This document shows positions 1 through 8,744 of a DNA stretch of 64,000 nt, in pieces (the stretch's first letter is position 1; every line of letters starts with the position of its first letter). Made by a program: the position numbers and the translations under genes. The stretch lies in contig NZ_FXWJ01000002.1 in assembly GCF_900177795.1 (NCBI RefSeq), positions 558,001 to 622,000 of the forward strand, read 5' to 3'. The DNA is from Plantibacter elymi (nom. nud.). Lineage in GTDB: Bacteria; Actinomycetota; Actinomycetes; Actinomycetales; Microbacteriaceae. Below the pieces are notes generated by a model. It worked only from the letters and a program-made list of their open reading frames with translations. It was not told the DNA's origin and made no database searches.

Positions 1-552
1 TCCGCGGCCCTCGGATCGGCCGTCGAGCTCGTGGCGGCGTCGCTCCCCCAGTTCTGGCTCGCGACCGTCCTCATCACGCTCTTCAGCACCTGGCTCGGAT
101 GGCTCCCTCCGGTGAGCACGGGTGATGCGGTCGGTCTCATCCTCCCGGTGCTGACCCTGGCCATCCCGGTCGCCGGGTTCCTGGCCCAGGTGATGCGGGA
201 ACCGTTGCTCGACGCGGGGGGCGCGCCGTTCGCCGTCTCCGCGGCCGCCCGAGGTGAGTCGACCACCGGCCTCCTGCTCAGACACGGCCTACGCCACGCC
301 GCCGTGCCCGCGGTGAACCTGTCGGGATGGGCGTTCGGGTACCTCATCAGCGGCGCGGTGGTGGTGGAGACCATCTTCGCCCGGCCCGGTCTCGGACGGA
401 CGCTGCTCCAGGCGGTGACCGTGCGCGATGTCCCGGTGGTCACCGGCGTGGTGTTGAGCTCGGCGGTGGCCTACGTCGTCGTCATGTTCCTCGCGGACCT
501 CGCGGCGGAACTGCTCGACCCGCGCGACCGGATCCGGCGGTCCGGTTCATGA
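1..552 (+). CDS. ABC transporter permease, DppB/OppB type (5' end cut)
   Basis: C-terminal part of an inner-membrane permease of a dipeptide/oligopeptide/nickel ABC importer. The reading frame is open from base 1, so the start lies outside the window and about 183 residues are visible. Several hydrophobic segments are seen. The pattern of an EAA-type loop (AARGESTTGLLLRHGLRHA) followed by GYLISGAVVVETIFARPGLG is typical of DppB-like proteins. The stop TGA overlaps the ATG of the next permease (ATGA), so the two are translationally coupled. The substrate cannot be read from the sequence. Confidence 0.9.
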   Translation, partial: SAALGSAVELVAASLPQFWLATVLITLFSTWLGWLPPVSTGDAVGLILPVLTLAIPVAGFLAQVMREPLLDAGGAPFAVSAAARGESTTGLLLRHGLRHAAVPAVNLSGWAFGYLISGAVVVETIFARPGLGRTLLQAVTVRDVPVVTGVVLSSAVAYVVVMFLADLAAELLDPRDRIRRSGS

Positions 553-1427
553 GCGGGCTCGCGATCGCCCCGACATCCGGAAGCCCCGACGCCCGGGTCC
601 GTCGCGGATGGCGCCGGTCGTCGGGATTCGGCGCTACCGAGATCATCGCGGCCGTGGTGGTGCTGTTCCTGCTCGGCTGCGCGCTCGCCCCCCAGCTGTT
701 CGCGACAGCGTCGCCGACGGCGGTCGACCCGCGGGCCGCGTTCTCGGCGCCCTCCGTCTCGCACTGGTTCGGGACGGACGAGTCCGGCCGCGACGTCTGG
801 AGCCGGGTCGTGCACGGTGCGGGGACCTCGCTCCTCATCGGCGTCGCCGCGACGGCCATCGGACTGATCCTCGGAGCAGTCCTCGCGACGATCGCCGCAG
901 TCGGCGGCCGGGTCGCGGACTTCGCCGTGGGACGCGTCCTCGAGGTGCTCTTCGCGTTCCCCGGCCTGTTGCTCGCGCTCCTCGTGATCGTCATCGCGGG
1001 GCCCGGTCCCGTCACGGCGACGATCGCGGTCGGCCTGTCGACGGCGCCGGGCTACGCGCGTCTCATCCGCGGTCAACTGCTCCAGGTCCGCTCCTCCGAC
1101 TTCGTCGAGGCCGCGCGAGTGCTCGGGCACGGGCCGGCCCGGATCCTGTTCCGACACATCCTGCCGAACGCCGTCGCCCCGCTGTTCGTCCTCGCGACCC
1201 TCGGCATCGGACAGGCGGTCGTCTGGGCGTCCGCCCTGAGCTACCTCGGGCTCGGGGCGCAACCACCCGCCCCGGAATGGGGTGCCATGCTCGCCGCAGC
1301 ACGCACCTACCTCGCGACGGCATGGTGGCTCACGGCGTTCCCCGGTCTGATGATCGTCGCGACCGCCCTGTCCACCACGGTCCTCGGACGGGGTCTCCAG
1401 CGCCGATCTCGGGAGGACGGCCGATGA
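549..1427 (+). CDS. ABC transporter permease, DppC/OppC type
   Basis: Second inner-membrane permease of the peptide-type importer, 292 residues, a normal length for DppC. An N-terminal tail of about 30 residues precedes the first membrane helix. Next come the periplasmic block HWFGTDESGRDVWSRV, which is diagnostic for this family, and the EAA loop EAARVLGHGPARILFRHILP near residues 183-202, which contacts the ATPase. The start is the ATG overlapping the upstream stop. The gene ends in an ATGA overlap with the ATPase gene, so all three form one operon. Confidence 0.93.
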   Translation: MSGLAIAPTSGSPDARVRRGWRRSSGFGATEIIAAVVVLFLLGCALAPQLFATASPTAVDPRAAFSAPSVSHWFGTDESGRDVWSRVVHGAGTSLLIGVAATAIGLILGAVLATIAAVGGRVADFAVGRVLEVLFAFPGLLLALLVIVIAGPGPVTATIAVGLSTAPGYARLIRGQLLQVRSSDFVEAARVLGHGPARILFRHILPNAVAPLFVLATLGIGQAVVWASALSYLGLGAQPPAPEWGAMLAAARTYLATAWWLTAFPGLMIVATALSTTVLGRGLQRRSREDGR

Positions 1428-3097
1428 GCGACACCACGCCCCTGCTCCAGGTGGAAGCACTGACGGTCGGATTCGGTAGCGGGGACGCCGTCGTCTCCGG
1501 CGTCTCCTTCCACGTCGAGCGCGGCACCTGCGTCGCGATCGTCGGCGAGTCGGGCTCCGGCAAGAGCGTGACCGCCAGATCGCTCCTGGGCCTCGCCGGT
1601 GTATCGGCGCGGGTGACGGCCACTCGACTCGACTTCGACGGCACCGATCTCCGCGGACTCGGAGCATCGGCCTGGCGACGCCTGCGCGGACGTCGCATCG
1701 GGCTCGTCCTCCAGGACGCGCTCGTGTCGCTCGACCCCCTGCGACCGATCGGGCGCGAGATCGACGACGCACTCCGACTCGGCACCGACCTCGACCGGAC
1801 CGCCCGCACCCGGCGGGTGCTCGAGCTCCTCGACTCCGTCGGCATGCCCGACCCGGCTTCTCGCATCGGCCAACGTTCCGGTGAACTCTCCGGCGGACTC
1901 CGTCAGCGCGCGCTCATCGCGTCGGCGATCGCACTGGACCCCGACCTCCTCATCGCCGACGAACCGACGACCGCGCTCGACGTCACCGTCCAAGCACGTG
2001 TCATCGGCCTCCTCGACGACGTCAAGCGGCGCGGGGCGGGCCTCCTCCTGATCAGCCACGACCTCGCCGTCGTCTCGTCGATCGCCGACCACCTCGTCGT
2101 GATGCAGCACGGTGTCGTCGTCGAGCAGGGGCCGGCCGAACAGCTGCTGACCAGGCCGACACACCCGTACACCCGGGCCCTCATCGCCGCGGTCCCCACC
2201 GACCGCGCTCGAGGGACACGCCTCAGCGCAGACCAGCCGGTCGACGCGGCCCCGGTGGCCGAACAGCCGGCGACGGGCAGCCGTCCGACGACGTCGGCCG
2301 GATCGGACGCACCCGCACTGGAGTTCCGATCCGTCACCCGGAGCTTCGAGCGTGGCCGCGGCGCCTCGGCGATCCTGGCGGTCGACGACGTCTCGCTCCG
2401 CCTGGAACCGGGGACGACCCTGGGCGTGGTCGGCGAGTCCGGTTCGGGCAAGACCACCCTCGCCCGCATCGCGCTCGGCCTCACCGCGCCGCAGTCGGGA
2501 ACCGTGCTCCTCGGGGGCGAACCGTGGTCGGAGCTCCCCGAGCGGGCGCGTCGTCCACGACGGAACCGTCTGGGATGGGTCTCGCAGGATCCACTGAGCT
2601 CGTTCGATCCGCGCTGGCGCGTCGACGCCATCCTCGCCGACGCCGTTCGTGGACGCGAAGCCGCACCTCGCGACATCACCCGTCTCCTCTCGGACGTCGG
2701 CCTCGATCCCTCGCTGGCTCGCGCGCGCCCGCGGACGCTCTCAGGCGGCCAGCGGCAACGCGTGGCGATCGCCCGGGCACTCGCGAGTCGACCGTCGACA
2801 CTCATCCTCGACGAACCCGTCTCAGCACTCGACGTCACCGTCCAGGCCAGGATCCTGGACCTCCTCGACGACCTGCAGCGACGCCACGGCCTGAGCTACC
2901 TGCTGATCTCCCACGACCTCGGCGTCATCCGACACATGAGCGACCGCGTCGCCGTGATGCAGCACGGACGGGTGGTCGAGCATGGCGACGCCGAGCAGGT
3001 GTTCACCGCCCCGGCCCACCCCTACACCGCCCGACTCGCAGCCGACGCTCCGCGCCTCATCGCGCCGGGTGCGGCATCAGGGCGCGACGGCGTTTGA
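1424..3097 (+). CDS. Fused double ATPase of a peptide-type ABC importer (DppD-DppF)
   Basis: A 557-residue protein with two complete ABC ATPase halves that in many bacteria are separate DppD and DppF subunits. The first half has Walker A GESGSGKS at residues 41-48, signature LSGGLRQR and Walker B LLIADEP. The second has Walker A GESGSGKT at 337-344, signature LSGGQRQR and Walker B TLILDEP. Each half ends with the HPYTRAL/HPYTARL region typical of the oligopeptide family. It energises the two upstream permeases, and no substrate-binding protein gene is inside the window. The first signature has a Leu (GGL) where Gln is usual. The 3' end overlaps the convergent acyltransferase gene by 21 bases. 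Confidence 0.93.
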   Translation: MSDTTPLLQVEALTVGFGSGDAVVSGVSFHVERGTCVAIVGESGSGKSVTARSLLGLAGVSARVTATRLDFDGTDLRGLGASAWRRLRGRRIGLVLQDALVSLDPLRPIGREIDDALRLGTDLDRTARTRRVLELLDSVGMPDPASRIGQRSGELSGGLRQRALIASAIALDPDLLIADEPTTALDVTVQARVIGLLDDVKRRGAGLLLISHDLAVVSSIADHLVVMQHGVVVEQGPAEQLLTRPTHPYTRALIAAVPTDRARGTRLSADQPVDAAPVAEQPATGSRPTTSAGSDAPALEFRSVTRSFERGRGASAILAVDDVSLRLEPGTTLGVVGESGSGKTTLARIALGLTAPQSGTVLLGGEPWSELPERARRPRRNRLGWVSQDPLSSFDPRWRVDAILADAVRGREAAPRDITRLLSDVGLDPSLARARPRTLSGGQRQRVAIARALASRPSTLILDEPVSALDVTVQARILDLLDDLQRRHGLSYLLISHDLGVIRHMSDRVAVMQHGRVVEHGDAEQVFTAPAHPYTARLAADAPRLIAPGAASGRDGV

Positions 3098-5281
3098 CTC
3101 CGGCGTCGGCATCCGGTCCAGCATCGCCTGGACGACGGGTGCGAGGGTCTCGGCGTACACCCAGCTCAGGTGGTGGTGATCGCGGTACGCGAGGACACCG
3201 CCGATCACCGGCGAGCACCGATCGGACGCGCACAGGGCGTCCGAGAGGTCGACGGGTCGGACCCGGGGGTCGGTGCTCGCGAGGGCGGCCTCGTACTGCG
3301 GATCCTCCGTGAGCGCGTCGCTCCGGTCCCGAGCGCATCCGTCCTCCGGATCAGCGTCGTCGCGGACGCACTCCAGCACGTCGTCCGACATCGTCGGGGT
3401 GTCGCGCAGGACGACGATCTGCTCGATCGTCGCGGGCACGAGCGCCCAGCGCTCCGCATAGGCTTCCGCGGCCACCTCCCGCCAGTCGCGGTCCCCCTCG
3501 GCGACGACCGGGTTCCGGGCGCGCGCCGAGACGACGAGCGTGTCGATCTCCGGTTCGTCCTGCAGCAGTTCGAGGGCGTCGCGGTTCCAGCTCTGGCACC
3601 CGGCGCGCATCTCGGCGAGCACCGCCGCGCTCGTCCCGGGCTCCGTGCGCTCGGCGTCGCTGAACGGGCAGGAGCTCTTCGCCGCGACGAGGAGCCGCCA
3701 CCCGTTCGTCTCGGCAGCAGTCGCGAACGCCGGCAACCACTGCTCGGCGTGGGAGTCCCCGACGAGCGCCATCGTCCTCGTCGCCTGCTCAGCGCTGGCG
3801 CCGTAGGCGCAGACCTCGAACGCGGCAGCTCGGATGTCGGTGATGCAGCGGTCCGGCGGCAGGTCGGCCAGCGACGCATCAGGAATGACGACCCCGCGGG
3901 TCTCATCCCCGGGAGACGCCGAGGAACCGTCGCGCGAGGCCTGGCCACCGGAGCCCTCCGTGCCGTCCGATGATGCTCCGTCATCCCGCGGGCACGTTGC
4001 AGCATCGACGAGCTCCGCGGCACCGAGGCAGTTCGACGGGGTCGCGACCAGGGTCTCGATGCGCTGCTGTTCGGCGGCGATGCGTGCCTCGGCACCGGGG
4101 AGCACCCCGATCGAGGCGATCAACAGGACGCTCATCGCGAGCGCGGTCGCAGCGATGACCCGTCGTGGCCGCCAACCGGCGATCCGCCCGAACCGGATCG
4201 GGCGCTCCACGAACCGCGTCGTGACCTCCGCGAGGACGCCGGTGATGAGGAGGAGGGCGAGCTGTTCGGGGACAGTGGCCGACCGAGTGAGCACGATCCC
4301 TCCGAACACGATGAGGGGCCAGTGCCAGAGGTAGACGGCGTAGGAGCGGTCGCCGAGCCACTGGATCGGCGCCCGGGCGAGCAGCGCGGTCGGCGACCAC
4401 CGGACGTCCGGGGCCCAGGCCGCCATCACGGCGATCGTGCCGCACACTGGCAGCGCCGCGGTCAACGCCGGGAAGGGCGTCTCCGCCGAATACCAGACGG
4501 CAGCCGCCCCGATCGCGGCGAACCCGAGCCAGGCGACGACCGCGCGCGCACCCGCCCGCAGCGCCCAGCCGCGCCGGGCCCCCTCGGCCACCAGGATCGC
4601 CGTCAGTCCCCCGGCGGCGAACTCCCAGGCCCTCGTCGTCGTCGCGAAGTAGGCCGGAGACGGGTCCTGCGCGGTGAAGACGACCGACCAGGCGGCCGAC
4701 GCGATGCAGACGATTCCGATCGCGATCGCGACGCCCCGACGCCGCGCCGTCGGCGCTGCCGAGCGTCGGGCGACCCGCACGGCGAGCCAGCCGGCGACGA
4801 GGACCAGGATCGGCCAGACGAGGTAGAACTGCTCCTCGACCGACAGCGACCAGAAGTGCTGCACGGGCGACGGAGCATCCTCCGCCGCGAGGTAGTCGAT
4901 CGCGGATCCGGCGAGCGCCCAATTCTCGATGTACAGGCCCGACCACGCGATCTCACGCAGGAACCGGGGCAGGTCCCCGAGCGGTGCGAGGTACCAGCTC
5001 GTGACGAGGGTCGCGGTGAGGACGGTGAGTGCGGCGGGGAGTAGTCGGCGTGCGCGCCGGGCCCAGAACCGCCCGAGTCGGACCGAACCGGATCGCTCGA
5101 CCTCTGCGAGGAGGTGCGCCGTGATGAGGAACCCGGAGATCGCGAAGAACACGTCGACGCCGACGAACCCGCCCGGCATGAGCCCCGGCCAGAGATGGAA
5201 GACCACGACGAGCGAGACCGCCACGGCGCGCAGGCCTTGGAGGTCGGCTCTGACGGCGCCGGAGGCGGCTCTGGTCGACAC
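3077..5281 (-). CDS. Membrane acyltransferase (acyltransferase 3 family) with C-terminal SGNH domain
   Basis: Residues 1 to about 390 form the multi-helix acyltransferase-3 domain (OafA/YrhL type), beginning with the conserved LQGLRAVAVSLVVVFHLWPG and GVDVFFAISGFLIT. About 80 Ser/Gly/Asp-rich residues link it to a C-terminal SGNH hydrolase-like domain with GDSHAEQW (block I) and DHHHLSW (block V, catalytic Asp/His). Such proteins O-acylate cell-wall or surface polysaccharides, taking acyl groups across the membrane. The GTG start lies 6 bases after a TAGCAT -10 box (5288-5293, minus strand), so the mRNA is probably leaderless. The gene converges on and overlaps the ABC ATPase gene. The substrate is unknown. 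Confidence 0.9.
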   Translation of the reverse strand: MSTRAASGAVRADLQGLRAVAVSLVVVFHLWPGLMPGGFVGVDVFFAISGFLITAHLLAEVERSGSVRLGRFWARRARRLLPAALTVLTATLVTSWYLAPLGDLPRFLREIAWSGLYIENWALAGSAIDYLAAEDAPSPVQHFWSLSVEEQFYLVWPILVLVAGWLAVRVARRSAAPTARRRGVAIAIGIVCIASAAWSVVFTAQDPSPAYFATTTRAWEFAAGGLTAILVAEGARRGWALRAGARAVVAWLGFAAIGAAAVWYSAETPFPALTAALPVCGTIAVMAAWAPDVRWSPTALLARAPIQWLGDRSYAVYLWHWPLIVFGGIVLTRSATVPEQLALLLITGVLAEVTTRFVERPIRFGRIAGWRPRRVIAATALAMSVLLIASIGVLPGAEARIAAEQQRIETLVATPSNCLGAAELVDAATCPRDDGASSDGTEGSGGQASRDGSSASPGDETRGVVIPDASLADLPPDRCITDIRAAAFEVCAYGASAEQATRTMALVGDSHAEQWLPAFATAAETNGWRLLVAAKSSCPFSDAERTEPGTSAAVLAEMRAGCQSWNRDALELLQDEPEIDTLVVSARARNPVVAEGDRDWREVAAEAYAERWALVPATIEQIVVLRDTPTMSDDVLECVRDDADPEDGCARDRSDALTEDPQYEAALASTDPRVRPVDLSDALCASDRCSPVIGGVLAYRDHHHLSWVYAETLAPVVQAMLDRMPTPESNAVAP

Positions 5282-5343
5282 GGTCCGATGCTATCGGCGG
5301 AGGATGACGGTCTGCGGTCCGGCGTCCTCCCGGTCCCCTGCGA

Positions 5344-5349
5344 TAGCAT
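5344..5349 (+). promoter_or_regulatory. Putative -10 box for valS
   Basis: TAGCAT matches the TAnnnT -10 consensus. Transcription would begin near 5356, giving a leader of about 58 bases with a Shine-Dalgarno AGGAG at 5401-5405. I looked for a T-box in this leader and saw no room or motif for one. Confidence 0.45.
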
Positions 5350-5413
5350 GGGATGTTCCCACACACTCAGGCACGCAGACACGGTGCCGCACATATCAGC
5401 AGGAGATCGCCTC

Positions 5414-8011
5414 ATGACCGCTGCCAGCATCCCGGACAAGCCGGCCCTCGAAGGTCTCGAGCAGAAGTGGGGCTCCTCCTGGGAGTCCGCGGGGACCTAC
5501 CGGTTCGAGCGCGACGGCGCCACGCGTGAGTGCATCTACTCGATCGACACCCCGCCCCCGACCGCGTCCGGCTCCCTGCACATCGGTCACGTCTTCAGCT
5601 ACACGCACACCGACGTGATCGCCCGCTACCAGCGGATGACCGGCAAGCGCGTCTTCTACCCCATGGGCTGGGACGACAACGGCCTCCCGACCGAGCGCCG
5701 CGTCCAGAACTACTACGGCGTCCGGTGCGACCCGACGCTCCCCTACGACGCCGACTTCACCCCGCCGTTCGAGGGTGGCGACAACAAGAGCACCAAGGCC
5801 GCCGACCAGATCCCGATCTCGCGTCGCAACTTCATCGAGCTGTGCGAGCGCCTCACCGTCGAGGACGAGCAGCAGTTCGAGGCCGTCTGGCGCGCGCTCG
5901 GCCTCTCCGTGGACTGGACCCAGAGCTACCGCACCATCGGCGACGAGTCGATCACGGCGAGCCAGCTCGCGTTCCTGCGCAATCTGGACCGCGGCGAGGC
6001 CTACCAGGCCATGGCGCCGACGCTCTGGGACATCACCTTCCGCACGGCGGTCGCCCAGGCTGAGCTCGAGGACAAGGAGCAGCCGGGCACCTACCGCCGG
6101 CTCTCCTTCCACCGCCCCGACGGCGGCACCATCGAGATCGAGACCACGCGGCCGGAGCTCCTCCCCGCCTGCGTCGCCCTCGTCGCCCACCCCGACGACG
6201 AGCGCTTCAAGCCGCTGTTCGGCACGACCGTGACCACACCCGTGTTCGGCGTCGAGGTGCCCGTGCTCGCCCACCACCTCGCCCAGCCCGACAAGGGTGC
6301 CGGCATCGCGATGGTGTGCACATTCGGCGACATCACCGACATCGTGTGGTGGCGCGAACTCGACCTCCCCAACCGCGCGATCCTCGGCTTCGACGGCCGC
6401 GTCATCTCGGAGGCCCCGGAGGCGATCACCTCCGAGGCCGGCCTCGAGGCGTACGCGCAGCTCGCCGGGAAGACCGTCTTCAGCGCCAAGCAGACCGTCG
6501 TCGACCTCCTCGCCGCCTCGGGCGACCTGATCGGCGAGCCGAAGCAGATCACCCACCCGGTGAAGTTCTTCGAGAAGGGCGACAAGCCGCTCGAGATCGT
6601 CTCGACCCGCCAGTGGTACATCCGCAACGGTGCCCGCGACGAACAGCTCCGCGGCCGCCTCCTCGAACTCGGCTCGGAGCTCGAGTGGCACCCCGACTTC
6701 ATGCGCGTGCGCTACGAGAACTGGGTCGGTGGCCTGTCCGGCGACTGGCTGATCTCCCGCCAGCGCTTCTTCGGTGTGCCGATCCCCCTCTGGTACCCGC
6801 TCGACGCCGACGGCAACCCGGTCTACGACCAGCCGATCGCGCCAGACCACGCCGCTCTGCCCGTCGACCCGTCCAGCGATGCGGCACCCGGCTACGACGA
6901 GTCGCAGCGCGGCGTGCCCGGTGGGTTCATGGGCGAGGTCGACGTCATGGACACCTGGGCCACGTCGAGCCTCACCCCGCAGCTCGCCGGCGGCTGGGAG
7001 CGCGACCCCGAGCTCTGGGACCTCGTGTTCCCGTACTCGCTGCGCCCACAGGGTCAGGACATCATCCGCACCTGGCTGTTCTCCACCATGCTCCGCAGCG
7101 TCCTCGAGTACGACCAGAAGCCGTGGGAGCACGCCTCCGTGTCCGGCTTCATCGTCGACCCCGACCGCAAGAAGATGTCGAAGTCCAAGGGCAACGTCGT
7201 CACGCCGGCGGCCATGCTCGAACAGCACGGTTCGGACGCCGTCCGGTACTGGGCGGCCTCGAGCCGTCTCGGCACCGACGCCGCCTTCGACCCGCAGAAC
7301 CCGACGCAGATCAAGATCGGCCGACGCCTGGCTATCAAGGTGCTCAACGCCTCGAAGTTCATCCTCGGGTTCACCGGTCGTGAAGACGCCCCCGTGACGG
7401 AGGCCGTCGACCTCGCCATGCTGCGCGTCCTCCGCAAGACCGTCGCCGACGCCAGCAGTGCGTTGGCCGGTTACGACCACGCGCGCGCGCTCGAGCTGAC
7501 CGAGGCGTTCTTCTGGACGTTCTGCGACGACTACCTCGAGCTCGTCAAGGAGCGGGCGTACGGCGAGGAGAGCCCTGAGCAGGCTTCGGCGGTGGCCGCG
7601 CTGCGGATCGCGCTCTCGACCCTGCTCCGCCTGTTCGCCCCGTTCATCCCGTTCGCCGCCGAGGAAGCCTGGTCCTGGACGCATGACGGCTCCGTGCACC
7701 GTGCCAGCTGGCCGACCGACGAGGAGTTCACCGGACTCGCAGCGGGCGAACCGCAGGTGCTGCAGCTCGCGAGCGAGGCGCTCACGGGCATCCGACGCGC
7801 GAAGACCGACGCCAAGGCGTCCCAGAAGACCCCGGTCGACTCCGCGGTCATCGCCGGACCCGCCGCATCGATCGAGCTGCTCGCGCTCGTCGCCGACGAC
7901 CTCCGCGCCGTCGGACGCATCGAGTCCCTCGAGTTCCGCACCGCCGACGTCCTGTCGGTCGGCGACATCGTCTTCACGCCGGCGGCCGACGCCGAGGAGG
8001 CACACGCATGA
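5414..8011 (+). CDS. valS: Valine--tRNA ligase
   Basis: Class I aminoacyl-tRNA synthetase charging tRNA-Val in the cytoplasm; 865 residues, typical of the shorter actinobacterial form. The HIGH signature is at residues 56-59 (SGSLHIGHVFSYTHTD) and KMSKS at 587-591, with the CP1 editing insertion between them and an anticodon-binding helical domain after. The opening motif GWDDNGLPTERRVQ is characteristic of ValS. ATG is preceded at 8 bases by AGGAG. The last codons overlap the next gene (ATGA), so a GNAT acetyltransferase is co-translated. Confidence 0.97.
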   Translation: MTAASIPDKPALEGLEQKWGSSWESAGTYRFERDGATRECIYSIDTPPPTASGSLHIGHVFSYTHTDVIARYQRMTGKRVFYPMGWDDNGLPTERRVQNYYGVRCDPTLPYDADFTPPFEGGDNKSTKAADQIPISRRNFIELCERLTVEDEQQFEAVWRALGLSVDWTQSYRTIGDESITASQLAFLRNLDRGEAYQAMAPTLWDITFRTAVAQAELEDKEQPGTYRRLSFHRPDGGTIEIETTRPELLPACVALVAHPDDERFKPLFGTTVTTPVFGVEVPVLAHHLAQPDKGAGIAMVCTFGDITDIVWWRELDLPNRAILGFDGRVISEAPEAITSEAGLEAYAQLAGKTVFSAKQTVVDLLAASGDLIGEPKQITHPVKFFEKGDKPLEIVSTRQWYIRNGARDEQLRGRLLELGSELEWHPDFMRVRYENWVGGLSGDWLISRQRFFGVPIPLWYPLDADGNPVYDQPIAPDHAALPVDPSSDAAPGYDESQRGVPGGFMGEVDVMDTWATSSLTPQLAGGWERDPELWDLVFPYSLRPQGQDIIRTWLFSTMLRSVLEYDQKPWEHASVSGFIVDPDRKKMSKSKGNVVTPAAMLEQHGSDAVRYWAASSRLGTDAAFDPQNPTQIKIGRRLAIKVLNASKFILGFTGREDAPVTEAVDLAMLRVLRKTVADASSALAGYDHARALELTEAFFWTFCDDYLELVKERAYGEESPEQASAVAALRIALSTLLRLFAPFIPFAAEEAWSWTHDGSVHRASWPTDEEFTGLAAGEPQVLQLASEALTGIRRAKTDAKASQKTPVDSAVIAGPAASIELLALVADDLRAVGRIESLEFRTADVLSVGDIVFTPAADAEEAHA

Positions 8012-8454
8012 GCGTCACCATCCGTCCCGCCGTCGAGAGCGACCTGTTCGCCTGGCACGCGCTGTACTCCGGCTACGGGGAGTTCTACGGCAACCCGCTG
8101 ACCGACGAGAAGGCCGTCCTCGTCTGGGGCTGGCTCAGCGACCCGACCCACCCGTTGACCGCGCTCGTCGCGGAGGATGCCCAAGGCGCCCTCGTCGGCC
8201 TCGCGCACTATCGGGTGTTCCCCCGTGCTCTCGCCGGTGGGACCGGGCTCTACCTCGACGACCTGTTCGTCGCCGAGGACGCCCGCACCGGCGGGGTGGG
8301 GACCGCGCTGATCGAGCACGTCCGCGACCTCGCGAAGGCGGACGGCCACAGCGTCGTCCGGTGGATCACCGCCGCCGACAACGAGCGCGCCCAGGCCGTG
8401 TACGACAAGCTGGCGACCCGCACGAGCTGGGTCACCTACGACCTGGAGCCGTGA
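8008..8454 (+). CDS. GNAT family N-acetyltransferase
   Basis: A single GCN5-type acetyltransferase domain of 148 residues. The acetyl-CoA pyrophosphate-binding motif A is LDDLFVAEDARTGGVGTALI, containing R-x-x-G-x-G, and the C-terminal half carries the usual AQAVYDKL helix. The substrate is not deducible. ATGA overlap with valS and overlap with the next gene indicate one operon. Confidence 0.88.
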   Translation: MSVTIRPAVESDLFAWHALYSGYGEFYGNPLTDEKAVLVWGWLSDPTHPLTALVAEDAQGALVGLAHYRVFPRALAGGTGLYLDDLFVAEDARTGGVGTALIEHVRDLAKADGHSVVRWITAADNERAQAVYDKLATRTSWVTYDLEP

Positions 8455-8711
8455 TGCAACTCGGGACCCGTTGGGCCGTCGGCGCCGAGCCACCGGAGAA
8501 CGTGCCGACGCCGGTGCAGACGGCCATCGCCGCTGAAGAGCAGGAGTTGCTCGCGCAGGGTGTCGACACGTCCTCGTGGCGCTGGACCCTCACCTGGCTC
8601 GAACGCCGGCCCGTGGTCGAGCTCGACGACGGTACGACCATCCGTCAGCACGCGGACGGATCCGTCAGCCTCACCCGGCCGGACGACGACCACGACGACG
8701 ACGAGGACTGA
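8454..8711 (+). CDS. Small protein of unknown function
   Basis: An 85-residue acidic protein that I do not recognise. It has a Trp-rich core (WRWTLTWLERRPVVELDDG) and an Asp-rich tail (DDDHDDDED). The GTG at 8451 and ATG at 8454 are adjacent, and the ATG overlaps the stop of the acetyltransferase gene, which supports translational coupling. No signal peptide or membrane helix is seen. Confidence 0.65.
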   Translation: MQLGTRWAVGAEPPENVPTPVQTAIAAEEQELLAQGVDTSSWRWTLTWLERRPVVELDDGTTIRQHADGSVSLTRPDDDHDDDED

Positions 8712-8744
8712 GCCTCCTCCCCGGCACGCTGGATAGGGTGAGGT

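Noticed and set aside
5344-5413. T-box leader before valS
   Set aside because: The leader is too short for a T-box and I see no T-box consensus sequence or specifier loop.
5396-8005. 869-codon open frame opposite valS
   Set aside because: The valS frame has full family motifs; long antisense frames are expected in 70 percent GC DNA, and this one has no recognisable domain.
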